Below the pieces are notes generated by a model. It saw only the letters and a program-made list of their open reading frames with translations. It ran no database searches and was not told where the DNA came from. The translations under genes and the position numbers were made by a program. Of a DNA stretch of 64,000 nucleotides, positions 35,301-50,300 are shown piece after piece. The stretch's first letter is position 1; each line of letters starts with the position of its first letter. Source of the stretch: Spisula solida (Eukaryota > Mollusca > Bivalvia > Venerida > Mactridae); contig OX365947.1 of the NCBI GenBank assembly GCA_947247005.1, positions 3,486,530 to 3,550,529 on the forward strand, given 5' to 3'.

Positions 35301-38300
35301 TTAATAAATACAATAGTTTATACTAATTTATTTAAGGTCGACTGTGAAACAAGTTTTTCCAACTTATATTAATCACTCTCAACACCTCATTCATGATGTT
35401 TTCAATCCCACGAGGGTATGAGAGAAGCCAGTTTCCCTTATATGCTGAGCCTCTAACGAGGGAATATCTAGTACCATTTTTATTTCGTCTTTGGTATGAC
35501 GCGCCCTGCCATGGTATCGAACCCGGGACCTCCCGCAATCGAAGCGGACACTCAACCACTAGGCTATCGAGGAGGCGGTAAATTAATTTCAATCATACTC
35601 AGTCTGGTCGATTATTAATATTTTTCTATCCTTGTTAGTGTTCCATTTTGTCATTATAATACGTGTATGAAAATAATCAGTTACAATGGTGCCGTAAACA
35701 CAAGCAAACATGTTTTGTGCTTAATAGCCAAGAATGACAACAATACGGAAATATTTGTTTACGTTGGAGAGCGAATAACTTTAACTGTCACCCGTACACG
35801 CATATATGCACATGAATGACAGCAATACGAACATATTTGTTTACGTTGGAGAGTGAAAAACTTTAGGGACGCGGTCCTGCCACCCGTACACACACATGCG
35901 TACGTTCCCAGACTCGAGCCGTAACAGATGATGCCGTAATTACACCCGTCCTATGATGAGCATGTGGTGATCGGGACATTGCTTGTATACATAGTTGGGC
36001 ATGTACATTACTTTATCTGTAAATGTTAGTTCCATGGTAAGGTCAATATAACGCATCCAATGTACCATGGAATGTATTTAACTATCAGTTATCTTTTCAT
36101 AACGCACCATACTTAGTGTCTCTGTAACACTTGACCAGTCCTTCAAACGTATTTGTTTCTTCATTTTCATTTGTACATAATATTGCAGACCCTCTTTGTC
36201 TCCCCGCGATGTTGACTTACAAGAAGTGGCCAATGATGACAAGGGTGAAAACAGCGTCGTCCTAGCACAGACAGTCACCACCAGCGTCACTCCAGCCCAG
36301 GCAGCCATTGCCAACTTGGATAGCATACAGGCAGCCATCGACTACTTGGAGAACATCAGTGAGAACAATGACAGTGACAAGGATGCAGCGAGTCGTACTG
36401 ATAGTTTACAAAGAGATATCGATATACTTTACAGGTAAATAAACCACATGTACGATTCGATTAACCACAACTACATCTTACTCTGTAATTGAAGCAATAT
36501 TACAAACGAGGTATGTATTTTTAATGTGAAGGAACAATCAAGTAAACAATTAGTGTTCATCAATGTGTTAATTTAAAATGTCTTCATTGTTTAGCCGAAC
36601 ATATAGTTTGGTCAATAACGTGATTACAGCTTCCGGTATGAGACGACCTGAGTTAGATCCCAGGCTGTGTAATACAAAAGAGGAAATACAAATGGTATCA
36701 GTAAAACACTTGCTAGACGCTTAGCATCAAAAAGGAAAAGTGGCTTCTTCCCCCATACCTTCGTGGCGATGGATACTATCAAGAACTAATTTACGGTATT
36801 ATAAAACTTTGTTTCAGAACTGTTTTGTGCATTGGTTCTAGCAGGCGTGTGTCAACAGTCTATATTATTGATAAATAGCAATGTTATAATTATGCACTTT
36901 ACAAAATAAATTATTTTTATTGGATTTACAGACGAGGTCCACACTACCAAGTGAAACAAACTTCAGGTCCTTCCATGGATGACGACTTCTGTACCAAGTC
37001 TAGTACCGAGAGTGGGTCTCACAACACAGGTGCAACAAGCCTCAAGAGTTTGTCACAAGACGACACCCTCAGCAGCCACTCCAGTCTTGATAGTGAGTCT
37101 CACCATGATGTCACAGATGGTACAAGCCTCCAGAGTTTGTCAGACGATGACACCATCAGCACCCACTCCAGTCTTGATAGTGAGTCTAACAATGATGACA
37201 CAGGTGGAACAAGCCTCCAGAGGTTGTCAGACGACGACTTCAGCAGCCACTCCAGTCTTGATAGTGATTCTCACCATGATGATCCAGGTGGAACAGGCGT
37301 CCAGAGTTTGTCACAAGACGACGACATTGTTGAAGATAGTTGCAGGTACTAACATACCGTCAGTTGTTTATGTTACAGGTCTTTTCTTCGCAGTTGTTGA
37401 TACTTTTGTCGATTATAAGGATACAATTATTAAAGATAAGATTCCTATTCGATATTCATTTTGTAGTTATATACAGGAAGTAATACTGTATTTCATTGGG
37501 TTTCAAAAAAAAACTTATCAACCTGATATTTAAGACTAATCAATTACTAGTACGAAGACATTTTTTCAGTCTTGCTTAGATGTCAACGATGGTGTCATTA
37601 CTAATGAGTTAGTGTTGTATCTTCATTTTTAAATAATTCGAGTTATCATTACACTGCATGTGAGACATTTATGTTATAGTGAAATGAATCTGCAAAACAG
37701 GAATGACAATGATCCTCTGATCATGGTACAACCATTTAATGTTCCTAATGAATTCCTTCTGATATCAAGTATACATACATGTTTATATATCCACAATGTC
37801 CCATACATTTTAGACCATCTTTGTCTGCTCATGATGTTGACTTACAAGTAGTGGCTACTGATGGCATGAGTGAGAACAGCGACAGGAGTCCTATTGATAG
37901 TCTGCACAAAGATATGATGGAGGATGAAAGCTTCCCAAAAGAGCAGAACAGGTACATTTTAGTATTTTTCACTTCTATACGATATTTACTATTATGTATT
38001 TTCGATCGATGGAGGAAAGACTAGAATAAAAAAATTTAATCACTCAACCAGTTGATACTTCAGTCATATGTACATTAACAATTTGATAATTAACTATTTT
38101 GTTTAACCGTGTAGTCAAACGTCATTGCTTTCCATTGTCTAGGTCTGCTTCGTCTGCAAATACAGCTCCTGAGGAATCTGGTAATGAAACTGATGTATCA
38201 TACGACAGTGATTGGGACGACGACACACTTAGTGACTCAGATAATGAGAGTAAAACATTGGTCAGGTAATTGCCATATACAGATACTTGTACATTGTACT

Positions 38301-41300
38301 TAACGAATTATCTATAGTTTTCATACCGGTACCTTCACAATGTTCTTCAATTAATTAGTGCAATAAATCTCTATTTATATAGATAGATATTTAAGTCAAA
38401 CTGTTTAGCAGAATGTCATACGATTTTGTACCATTTAAGATGTATAGGCATTGCTGATCAACATTTGTAATAATGTTTAACCTGTACACTGTATGTATCA
38501 TTGCAATGGTTCATCTTTGTTTCCTGTGTTATTCGGAAATAATCAGAAATCGAGGCATGTCTCTTTATTTCAGAAGTTGCATATCTAGAAAGTATGTAGA
38601 TCCCACATCAGACAATGACACTGACAATGACGCACCTTCAATCATAGACTGGGATGATCGCGAAGATTATATCAGTCACACAAAACAAGAGGATGAAGTA
38701 CATGCTGTTGATGATAATGCAAACCTCCAAGATGACCACAGTTTACCAAGACGAGAACATGATGCATCTACTTCTGAAAAGTTGATCAGGTTAGTGAATA
38801 AAATGTTTTTTAGTTTTGTAACATTTACAATAATGACTTATAGGTTAGACTAATTTAAAACCGTTAAGTATCATTAGAATTTTTATTATCGTGAATCACT
38901 CGGATATAATAGATACTAGTAAACCAAATCTTACCCCATTTTTCAGTCGTTCGTCATCTGCAAATGTGTCCTGTTCCCTACCAGACAATAAACTTGATGC
39001 ATCTTGGGTCAGTGATTGGGTTGATGCTACATTGAGTCACTCTTATAGAGAAGGTGAAATGTACGGTGCTGATTATATGGAAGACTTTATACCAAGGTAA
39101 TTGATATTTATATGATTATGCTAGTACACGTATTTGAAGAGTTCGTTGTATCTTCATGCTTTCAAAGTGATAATATGTCTAGATGTTAGAATAAATAAAA
39201 TACGTCATTCAACACAACTATTTATTACAATTATAGATCTATATCTCTGAAGAATGTTTCGCTGGCGGCCGCCGGTGATTCTAATACTCCTGATAAAGAT
39301 ACAAGTGAGAATTCACGACTTTGTGCACGCCAACAAGAAAGTCGGAGTTTGTCAAGTCAAGGATATAGTACATCTACTTCAGACAAGTTTACCAGGTGAG
39401 AGCATGGAACTGTTACTACATGTATTTTCTTATTTCCCCGTTCAATTTTGCAGACATTTTCAATAATACACGTATGTGATATTGATTCTCATTTGAAACG
39501 TTTTATTTTTGCGAAGTTCAGCAAACGCTTTCGTAGACATTTCCGATATAGATGTATTTTCGCGTCTCGTTAGTAATAATTTTTAAACTTAATGTGTCAT
39601 TGCGTTCCCGTTATTCCTTATTTGAATAACTCCAAACCTCACTCTTTTTTTGCAGAAATTCTTCATCACCAAACAATGGTTGTTCGGCACCAGACTATGA
39701 TACTAAAGCAGACAGTGAATCGAATGATGACACATATAGTAGCCCTAGCAGTTACTCTAAGCGGAAGGAGGACACAAATATTAGCACTAGCAGTTACTCC
39801 AAGCGGAAGGATGACACATATAGTAGCACTAGCAGTTACTCTAAGTGGAAGGATGACACATATAGTAGCACTAGCAGTTACTCTAAGCGGAAGGATGACA
39901 CATATAGTAGCACTAGCAGTTATTCCAAGCGGAAGGATGACACATATAGTAGCACTAGCAGTTACTCCAAGCGGAAGGATGACACATATAGTAGCACCAG
40001 CAGTTACTCCAAGCGGAAGGATGACACATATAGTAGCACTAGCAGTTACTCTAAGCGGGATGATGAAGTAAATGCTGCTGATAGCAATGCAACATTAGCT
40101 AGGTAATTGTTATTTATACTATCATACAATTGATAAATTCTCAATAATTTGCATCCTGTGAAAGTTCATCATATTCTGTAGCGATGTTTCAATTCATAGG
40201 CCCTTTTTGGTTATCATTTGGAATATTTTAAAACACGTATGTATCAATGCGACATTAGAATTAGCCATTTTATTAACATGCATCACACGTAAACAGTCGA
40301 TAATCCAAATGTAACTTCATTTTCAGGAGTTCTTCATTTGCAAAGGTAGCTTGCCCCACATCAAATGATGAAACTGATGCATCTTCGGTTATTGATTGGA
40401 CTGATGTTACATTGAGTCACTCTTATAGAGAAGGTGAAATGTATGGAGCTGATTACATGGAAGACTTTATACCAAGGTAATCTATATTTCTATACACATG
40501 GATTTGAGGCAGTTTTCGTATTTATTATGTTAAAAATGCTCAACGTCTCGTTTGTTTGATGTGAAGATAGATTACGATAGATTATGTAAAACACAACATT
40601 AAACACGATTCGTTCACATTACAATTATAGATCTACATCTTTGAAGAAAAGTTCAACTGCTGCTGCAGGTGATTCTGGCAAAGAACATACCCAGCCTTGT
40701 ACAACCCACCTAGATAACCACAGTTTGTCAATCCAAGAGCACAGTGCACCTACTTCAGAAAAGATGACCAGGTTAGTTAGAACATGTAGAGGTTTTCTAT
40801 TCAACAGTGCTAAGTTTATCATATTATTATTTAACATCTACAATACATTTTATTTATGTATTATTTGCGCTCCTTTGGAATATAAAAAAACAAGTTTGTA
40901 TCCATGCGTCATTAGAATTTGCCATTTGTATTACTGGTATCTTGAATTACTCGGAAACAATGAAAAATACAAATGTTACTCTATTTTGCAGGAGTTCTTC
41001 ATCTGCAAAGTCAGCTGGTCTCGCATCAAATGACAACTCAGATATATCTTCGGTTAGTGATTGGGTTGATGTTACATTGACTCATTCGTATAGAGAAGGT
41101 GAAATGTATGGTGCTGATTACATGGAAGACTTTGTACCCAGGTAATTAATATTATATTTACATTTGTATATGAAATTGATGTAATAGTATATTTCGTATT
41201 TACTTATGTTCCAAATGCTCGACTTCTTGTTTGTTTAATTGTTTATTCTCCATTGCTAGATCATGTAAAACACAACATTAAACACGATTTTTAACATTAC

Positions 41301-44300
41301 AATTATAGATCTATATCTCTGAAGAAAGTTTCACCGGCAGCCGCAGGTGATTTTAATGATTCTGACAAAGATAATAGTGAAAATTCAAGACATTGTGTAA
41401 ACCGCCTAGATGACCACAGTTTGTCAACTCGAGAACATAGTGAACCGACTTCAGAAAAATCGACCAGGTTAGTTAGTACATGTAGAGGTTTTTATAATAT
41501 TTTGCAACATTTACTATATTATGTATTTTAAGCGCTCATTTTGGAATAATTCAAAACAACATTAGAATTTGCCGTTTTTATAACTAGTATTGTGTATCAC
41601 TGAGAAACAATAGATAATTCAAATGTTATTCCATTTTCAGAAGTTCTTCATCTGCAAAGTCAGCTGGCCCTGCATCATATTGCGACTCTTATGTGTCTTC
41701 GGTCAGTGATTGGGTTGATGTTACATTGAGTCACTCTTATAGAGAAGGTGAAATGTATGGTGCTGATTACATGGAAGATTTTATACCTAGGTAATTGAAC
41801 TATACATGTTTTTATATTTATATGTCTTTGAAGAATGCATTGTATCTCTTTATGCTTTCAAAATGATACCAGGTCATGGTGATGGAATGCATAGAACGTA
41901 CTATTTAACATAATATATTCTTATTGCAATTATAGATCTATATCTCTGAAGAATGTTACGCCGGTGGCAGCCGGTGATTCTAATGCACCTGATAAAGATA
42001 CAAGTGAGAATTTACGACTTTGTGCACGCCAACAAGAAAGTCGGAGTATGACAAGTCAAGGATATAGTACATCTACTTCAAACAAGTTTACCAGGTGAGA
42101 GCATGGAACTTTTTTCTGCTATTCAATGTTTAGCATATACTTTCGTAGTAGACACTTTCAATAAAGATGTTTTTTTTGCTTCGCATTCTTTATAATCTTA
42201 CAACTGTATATATTATGGTGTTGCATTTTTCTCAATCCCAACGAAATTATACAAATATCACTGTATGTTTCAGAAGTTTTGTATCTGGAAAGGATGAATG
42301 TTCTACATCAGCCTATGATACTGATATATCCACTGACAGTGATTTGGACGATGACACATGTACTAGCAGAAGCAGTTACTCTAAGCGGGACGGTGACACA
42401 TGTACTAGCAGAAGCAGTTACTCTAAGCGGGATGATGACACAAATACTAGCACTAGCAGTAACTCTAAGCGGAAGGATGAAGTACATGCTGCTGAGGACA
42501 TTACAATTTCATCCAGGTAATTACTTTTTATAATGGATAAATGCTCAATATTTTTAATACTGGGAAATTCGCTATATTGTGTAGTGAAATTACAATTTAT
42601 AGGCCGTTTTGGGTCTCATTTGGATTTGTTTAAACCATATGTATCAATGTGTTATTAAAATTTGCCATTTTGGTATCGTGCAATCTATATTCCAAATGAT
42701 ATTCCACCTTTCAGAAGTTCTTCACCTGCAAAGGTAACTTGTCCCTCATCAAATGACGACACTGATATATCTTCGGTCAATGATTGGGTCGATGTAACAT
42801 TGAGCCAGTCTTATAGAGAAGGTGAAATGTACGGCGCTGATTACATGGAAGACTTTATACCTAGGTAATGAATATTATATTTACATGTATATTTGCTTGA
42901 TGATTTCTGTCAATTTGCATACGTTCTAACTCTTAAGCGTGTCGTATGTTAGTTTCATTATGTATATGCAATGTATCTCCAAGTTGAAACAGTAGGTCAT
43001 GATGTTAGAATATATGTAACATATCACTTAACACAGATTATTCTTAACACAATTGTAGATATTCACCTCGGCAGAAAGTGTCGCCGGCAGCCGCATGTGA
43101 TACTGATGCTCTTGATAAAGATAGAAGGGAAAATTCCCAGCCTTGTACAAACCACATCGATAACAGCAGTTTGTCATGTCAAGAACATGGTGCATCTACT
43201 TCAGAAAAGTTTACAAGGTTAGTACATATAAGTATATATACATGTCTTGTGCAATGTTCATCATACTATTTTGTGCGATTACAATTACGTATGTACATGT
43301 ATTATAGGCGCTCAGATGGAAGTTTAAAACGGTAATGTATCAATGCTTTTTTAGATGTACCACTCTATGTTTGTGCTTCATCCGAAAACAATCGACAATC
43401 CAAATGCTATTCCATTTTCAGGAGTTCTACATCTGCAAAGGTAGCATGTCCCACATCAAATGATGACACAGATGTGTCTTCAGTCAGTGATTGGATTGAT
43501 GTTACATTGAGTCACTCTTATAGAGAAGGTGAAATGTATGGTGCTGATTACATGGAAGACTTTATACCAAGGTAATGTATATTTATAATTGTAGTTGATC
43601 ATTTCTCCGTAATTACATTCAGTGTACTTTCAAACGGTTAAGTGTATCATTTGCTGATTACAATATATATCAATGATATACATAAAACGTACTATAAAAC
43701 ACAATTCATTCTTGTTACAGTAACAGATCCACATCTCTGAAGAATGTTTCGCCGGCAGCCGCTGATGATTATAATGCTCTTGTCAAAGATAAAAGTGAGA
43801 ATTCAGAATATTATGCAAGCCATCTAGATGACCGCAGTTTGTCAAGCCCAGACCATGATGCTTCTGTGTCAGACAAGTTTGTCAAGTGAGTGCATTAAAC
43901 TATTTATGATTTTCAACGTTCATTCATATACATACACTTTCAGTACATAATTCTGCATAACTGATTCTCGTTTGTAAAACTCTTTCAGCTGTTTGTATCA
44001 ATGCGTTCGTGCGGTGGTTATTTTCCTTCATCAATACGAAACCCTCGGTGATCGAAATCTCTTTTTTTCAGAAGTACTTCATCTGCAAAGAATGATTGCC
44101 CCGCAACAGTTGATGACACTGATATATCTTCGGTCAGTGATTGGATTGATGTAACATTGAGTCACTCTTATCGAGAAGGTGAAACGTACGGCGCTGATTA
44201 CATGGAAGACTTTATTCCAAGGTATTTGATATTTATAATTGAAGTTGGTAATGTCTATGTAATTTCAACAATGTACTGTCGAGCTGTTAAGTGTATCGTT

Positions 44301-47300
44301 GTTTTTTTCAAGTTGAAATAATAGGTCATGATGATAGAAAACATAAAACGTACTATTTAAGAGAAGTTATTCCTACTTCAATTATAGGTCTATATCTCTG
44401 AAGAACGTTTCGCCGGCAGCCGCAGGTGATTTTAATGCTCTTGGCAGAGATAAAAGTGAGAATTCCGAATATTGTGCAAACAATCAAGATGACTGTAATT
44501 TACCAACTGAAGAACATGCTACCTCTAACTCAGACAAGTTGATCAAGTAAGTGCATTCATCTGTTTCTATTTTTCAAAGTTCATTCATATACATACACTT
44601 TCAGTACATAATTACGTCTTACTGATTCTCATTTGTAAAACTCTTTCAGCTGTTTGTATCAATGCGTTCGTATGGTTGTTATTTTCCTACATCACTACGA
44701 AACCCTCAGTGATCTAAACCTCATTTTTATTTTCAGAAGTATTTCATCTGCAAAGAATGATTGCCCCGCAACCGTCGATGACACTGATATATCTTCGGTC
44801 AGTGATTGGGATGATGTGACATTGAGTCACACTTATAGAGAAGGTGAAATGCATGGTGCTGATTACATGGAGGACTTTATACCAAGGTAATGGATATGTT
44901 TTATTTACATGTAGTACAAATCTATGTAATTACATACAATGTACTTTCAATTGTTAGGTGTTTGGCGCATATGTTTATTTTAATGTATGTCCAAGTTGCA
45001 ATAGTAGATCATGATGTTGTTATATATAAAATATGCCATGTAACACAAATCATTTTTTATTCCAACTATAGATCTCTGAAGAATGTTTCGCCGGCAGCCG
45101 CAGGTGATTCTAATGCTCTTGGCAAAGATAAAAGTGAGAATTCCGAATATTGTGCAAACAATCAAGATGACTGTAATTTACCAACTGAAGAACACGATAC
45201 CTCTACTTCAGACAAGTTGATCAAGTAAGTGTATTCATCTGTTTCTATTTTTCAAAGTTCATTCATATACATACACTTTCAGTACATAATTATGTCTTAC
45301 TGATTCTCATTTGTAAAACTCTTTCAGCTGTTTGTATCAATGCGTTCGTATGGTTGTTATTTTCCTACATCACTACGAAACCCTCAGTGATCTAAACCTC
45401 ATTTTAATTTTCAGAAGTACTTCATCTGCAAAGAATGATTTCCCCGCAACCGTCGATGACACTGATATATCTTCGGTCAGTGATTGGGATGATGTGACAT
45501 TGAGTCACTCGTATCAAGAAGGTGAAACGTACGGCGCTGATTACATGGAAGACTTTATTCCAAGGTATTTGATATTTATAATTGAAGTTGGTAATGTCTA
45601 TGTAATTTCAACAATGTACTATCAAGCTGTTAAGTGTATCGTTGTTTTTTTCAAGTTGAAATAATAGGTCATGATGATAGAAAACATAAAACGTATTATT
45701 TAAAAGAAGTTATTCCTACTTCAATTATAGGTCTATATCTCTGAAGAATGTTTCGCCGGCAGCCGCAGGTGATTCTAATGCTCTTGGCAAAGATAAAAGT
45801 GAGAATTCCGAATACTGTGCAAACAATCAAGATGACTGTCATTTACCAACTGAAGAACATGATACCTCTAATTCAGACAAGTTGATCAAGTAAGTGCATT
45901 CATCTGTTTCTATTTTTCAAAGTTCATTCATATACATACACTTTCAGTACATAATTATGTCTTACTGATTCTCATTTGTAAAACTCTTTCAGCTGTTTGT
46001 ATCAATGCGTTCGTGCGGTTGTTATTTTCCTTCATCAATACGAAACCCTCAGTGATCGAAATCTCTTTTTTTCAGAAGTACTTCATCTGCAAAGAATGAT
46101 TGCCCCGCAACAGTTGATGACACTGATATATCTTCGGTCAGTGATTGGATTGATGTAACATTGAGTCACTCTTATAGAGAAGGTGAAATGTATGGTGCTG
46201 ATTACATGGAGGACTTTATACCAAGGTAATGGATATGTTTTATTTACATGTAATACAAATCTCCGTAATTACATACAATGTACTTTCAATTGTTAAGTGT
46301 TTGGCGCGTATGTTGATTTTAATGTATGTCCAAGTTGCAATAGTAGATCATGATGTTGTTATATATAGAATATGCCATTTAACACAAATCATTTTTTATT
46401 CCAACTATAGATCTCTGAAGAAAGTTTCGCCGGCTGCCGCAGGTGATGATTCTAATGCTCTTGACAAAGATACAAGTGAGAATTCACAATATTGTGCAAA
46501 CCACCTAGATGACGACAGTTTGTCAAGTCAAGAACATGGTGCCTCTACTTCAGAAAAGTTGATCAAGTTAGTACATTAATCAGTTCAGTTCACCGTACTA
46601 GTGACTTAACGTTTTCTTACAGTCATATGGAATATTGAATGTAAACTGTTATTGTTGTTAAAATGTTTTTTTAAAAGGGACAATGAGAAGTTGCCATTAT
46701 ATTTGTCATTACATTTTCAGGAGTTCTTCATCTGAAAAGTCTTCTATTTCCGCATCAAATAATGGCACATATGTATCTTCGGTCAGTGATTTGGTTGATG
46801 TTACATTGAGTCACTCTTATAGAGAAGGTGAAATGTATGGTGCTGATTACATGGAAGATTTTATTCCAAGGTAATTGATATTTCAATACACATATAGTTG
46901 ATTTGTATTTAGTATGCTTATACGTTCAAAATCATCATAGGTCCTGATGTTAGAATATACATGTACATGCATATACCTATCAACACATCCTTCTTTTTAT
47001 AATTATAGATATATATCTGTGAAGAATGTTTCACCGGCAGCCGCAGGTGATTCCAATGCTGTTGGCAAAGATAAAAGTGAACATGCCCGACCTAGTGCAC
47101 AGCACTTAGATGACGACAGTTCATCAAGCCAGGAAAATGGTGTATCTTCGGTCGATGTTACATTGAGTCACTCTTATAGAGAAGGTGAAATGTATGGTGC
47201 TGATTACATGGAAGACTTTATACCCAGGTAATGGATATTTTATATATGCATTTAGTTCACAACTTCTCTGTATTTACGTTCAAACTCCAACGGATCGTTT

Positions 47301-50300
47301 GATTATTGGATTATTGTAATTCACATCCACTGTAAAAAATGGTCATGATAATACAGTACTAGTATGGTAAATAAATTGCATAATCAGTTTACAATGTATT
47401 AATATTGCAATTATAAAATGTATAATATGTAATATAGATGTCTTAACATGTACCTTCAGAAAATAAAGATTTTATTATCATTATTGTTATTATTATTATT
47501 GTTATTATAGGTCTCTGAAGAAGGTTTCACCAACTGTCGAAAGTGTTTCGTATGCTCTTGACAAACAAATAAGTGATGACGCACAACATAAAATACAACA
47601 CCTAGAAAACTGTAGTTTGTCAAGTCAGGAACATGATGCATCTACTTCAGACAAGTTGACCAGGTTAGTGCATGGAACTTGTCCTAATGTGCTCTCCTTA
47701 CCATACTCTTTAATACGATTTACTCTTTATATGTAACATTTATTCTCATTTGTAATAATCCTGGAACTGTATGAGTCAATGTCTCATTAGAAATTGCATT
47801 TTTTCCTGCATCACCCTGAACCAAAAGACTATCCAAATGTCTATCTGTCTTTCAGTCCTTCATCATCTTCCAATTCTGCCCGATCCGCATCAAATGATGA
47901 CACGGATGTATCATCTGTCAGCGATTTGATTGATGTGACTTTGAGTCACTCTTATAGAGAAGGTGAAATGTATGGTGCTGATTACATGGAAGATTTTATA
48001 CCAAGGTAATGGATATTTTATTACTGCATGTAGTTAATGAATTATCTGTATTGTTTAAACGTTTGTTGTATAAAGTTGATGAATTATCTATATTTTACAT
48101 GTACTCGAACTCTACAACGTATCATTCTGTTTATTGAAGTAAATCTCTATTAGAAGAAGTTAGAATCTATTTAACACACTGTTTTATACAATGTACGTAC
48201 ATGTACATGTATTCCTTTTACTATTATAGATCTACATCTCTGAAGAATGTTTCGACGGCTGTGGCAGTTCATCCTAACGTTCCTGACACAGATAAAAGTG
48301 ACATTTCACAACCTAGCGGACACCAGATTGATTACAACTGTGAAAATGGTTCAGAACAACATGGTACATCTACTTCAGAAAAGTTAATCTTGTGAGTGCA
48401 TGTTGCTATTTCTATTATGTATAATTCTTAACCGTGTGTTTTAACATTCACGATACATTTGCACCATTGATCCTCATTAATAGTAATCTTTAAACTGTAT
48501 GTACCAATGCGATCTTAGAAAGTTCCCTTGTCTGTTCCTGCTTTACTCGCAACTCATTGATAATCAAAACCTCACTGTATGTTTCAGAAGTTCTTCAGCT
48601 GCAAGGAATGTTAGTTCCACGTCAGACGATGACACTGATATATCAACCGACAGTGATTGGGATGATGAGCCATATACTAGTAGTCAATCCGAACACGAGG
48701 ATGAGGAATACGCAACTGATGACAGCTTTACATTATCCAGGTAAGTGATATTTATGCATGTTTAGTTGACAAAATCGCTACATTTTGCAATTCTTTGGTA
48801 GATCTATGATGATTATCGATTTGTAGACAGCAAATATTTCGTCAAAATTAATAAAACATATATTATTCTTATTACAATTACAGATCTACATCCCTGACAA
48901 ATGTTTCGACAGCTGTCACATCTGAATTAAGTGACATTAACAAAGATGAAAGTGAAAGTTCACAACCTTATACCAACCAATCGGACACAAGTACTTGGTC
49001 AAGCGGAGAAAGTTGTGCATCTACTTCACTAAAGTTAATCGGGTTAGTACATGTGGCAATTTCAATTGTGTAACATTTATCATACTCCTATCGTTATATT
49101 ATTTGTAACACTTTTATCTTTCAATGCGCGTCATATCAATTACCCTTTAATTTTCCTGTATCACATGGAAACACAATAATCCAAACCTCACTTATGTTTT
49201 CAGACGTTCTACCTCTGTCAACAAGGTTTGTTTCACAGCAGCGGACGATGACACTGATGTATCGTCGATCAGTGATTGGGTTGATGAAAGATGTTCTAGT
49301 AGCCATTCCAAACACGATGTTGATGTACATTCTGCTGACAATAATGTTTCATTAGCCAGGTAATTGACATTTATGCATAGTTTAACTTAAATTTCCTATG
49401 CCATAGATATGGCGCAAATATTGCAGACACGTCAATAAAGTAAGTGCAGGATTTGCTACGCTCTACTTGTAGCGTTTGCAAATGCGATTAGACAGTAAGA
49501 CTGAAAAGGTTATGACAGTTTGATTAGCCCTATCTAAAGTTAGTAGTATTTTTTATGTTGTTCCAAAGTATTATATCCGTTATTGCTATTATTTCACACT
49601 TCATCGGTGTATTATATATGATGAATAAGATGTTTGAAAATATCATTGTTCGCTTAATTCTGTCTTTCCCAACCAAAATTCAATTGATATCATACGAAGT
49701 ACTGTACTTCGTTTTTTTGTGGGAAATTATTTTCTGAATTTTTCGATAATTCAAAAGATTACATATTTTTATTGGTCAGGTCTGTTTCGTCTGCAAATGA
49801 TATTTATGCAAATGAAGACGATGGAACCCATTCGTCCTCCATCAGTGATTGGGGTGTTGACCCAGTTAGTCAATCCGAAAATTATAATGAAATCCATGTT
49901 ACTGATGAAAGTGATCAATCAACTAGGTAAATTATTCGACATTTATTTTATATCATTCAAATAGTGAACACATTCATTTTGGTTTGTTTTGAATAAACGA
50001 GCACTATAAATTGTAGTATAATTATGTTTGGACTAATTGAATTACGTGTGACGATAAGTGTATTCTTTGATTACTACGTGTGCTTTTGTTGTATATTGTA
50101 AATGAAAACATCACATGATACATGTATTGAGTGTACACAATGTATATGAAAATGTATCTTTTAGGTAGTACTGCACGCAGTAGTGTTTGTACACTAACTA
50201 TTAAATAGTGTATCTGTTTGAATCGCTGAATCAAGTTGGTAGCGAAGATATCATATAACTCGCTAACAATTAGCTTACATGTTTCCATGTATATTTCCTG

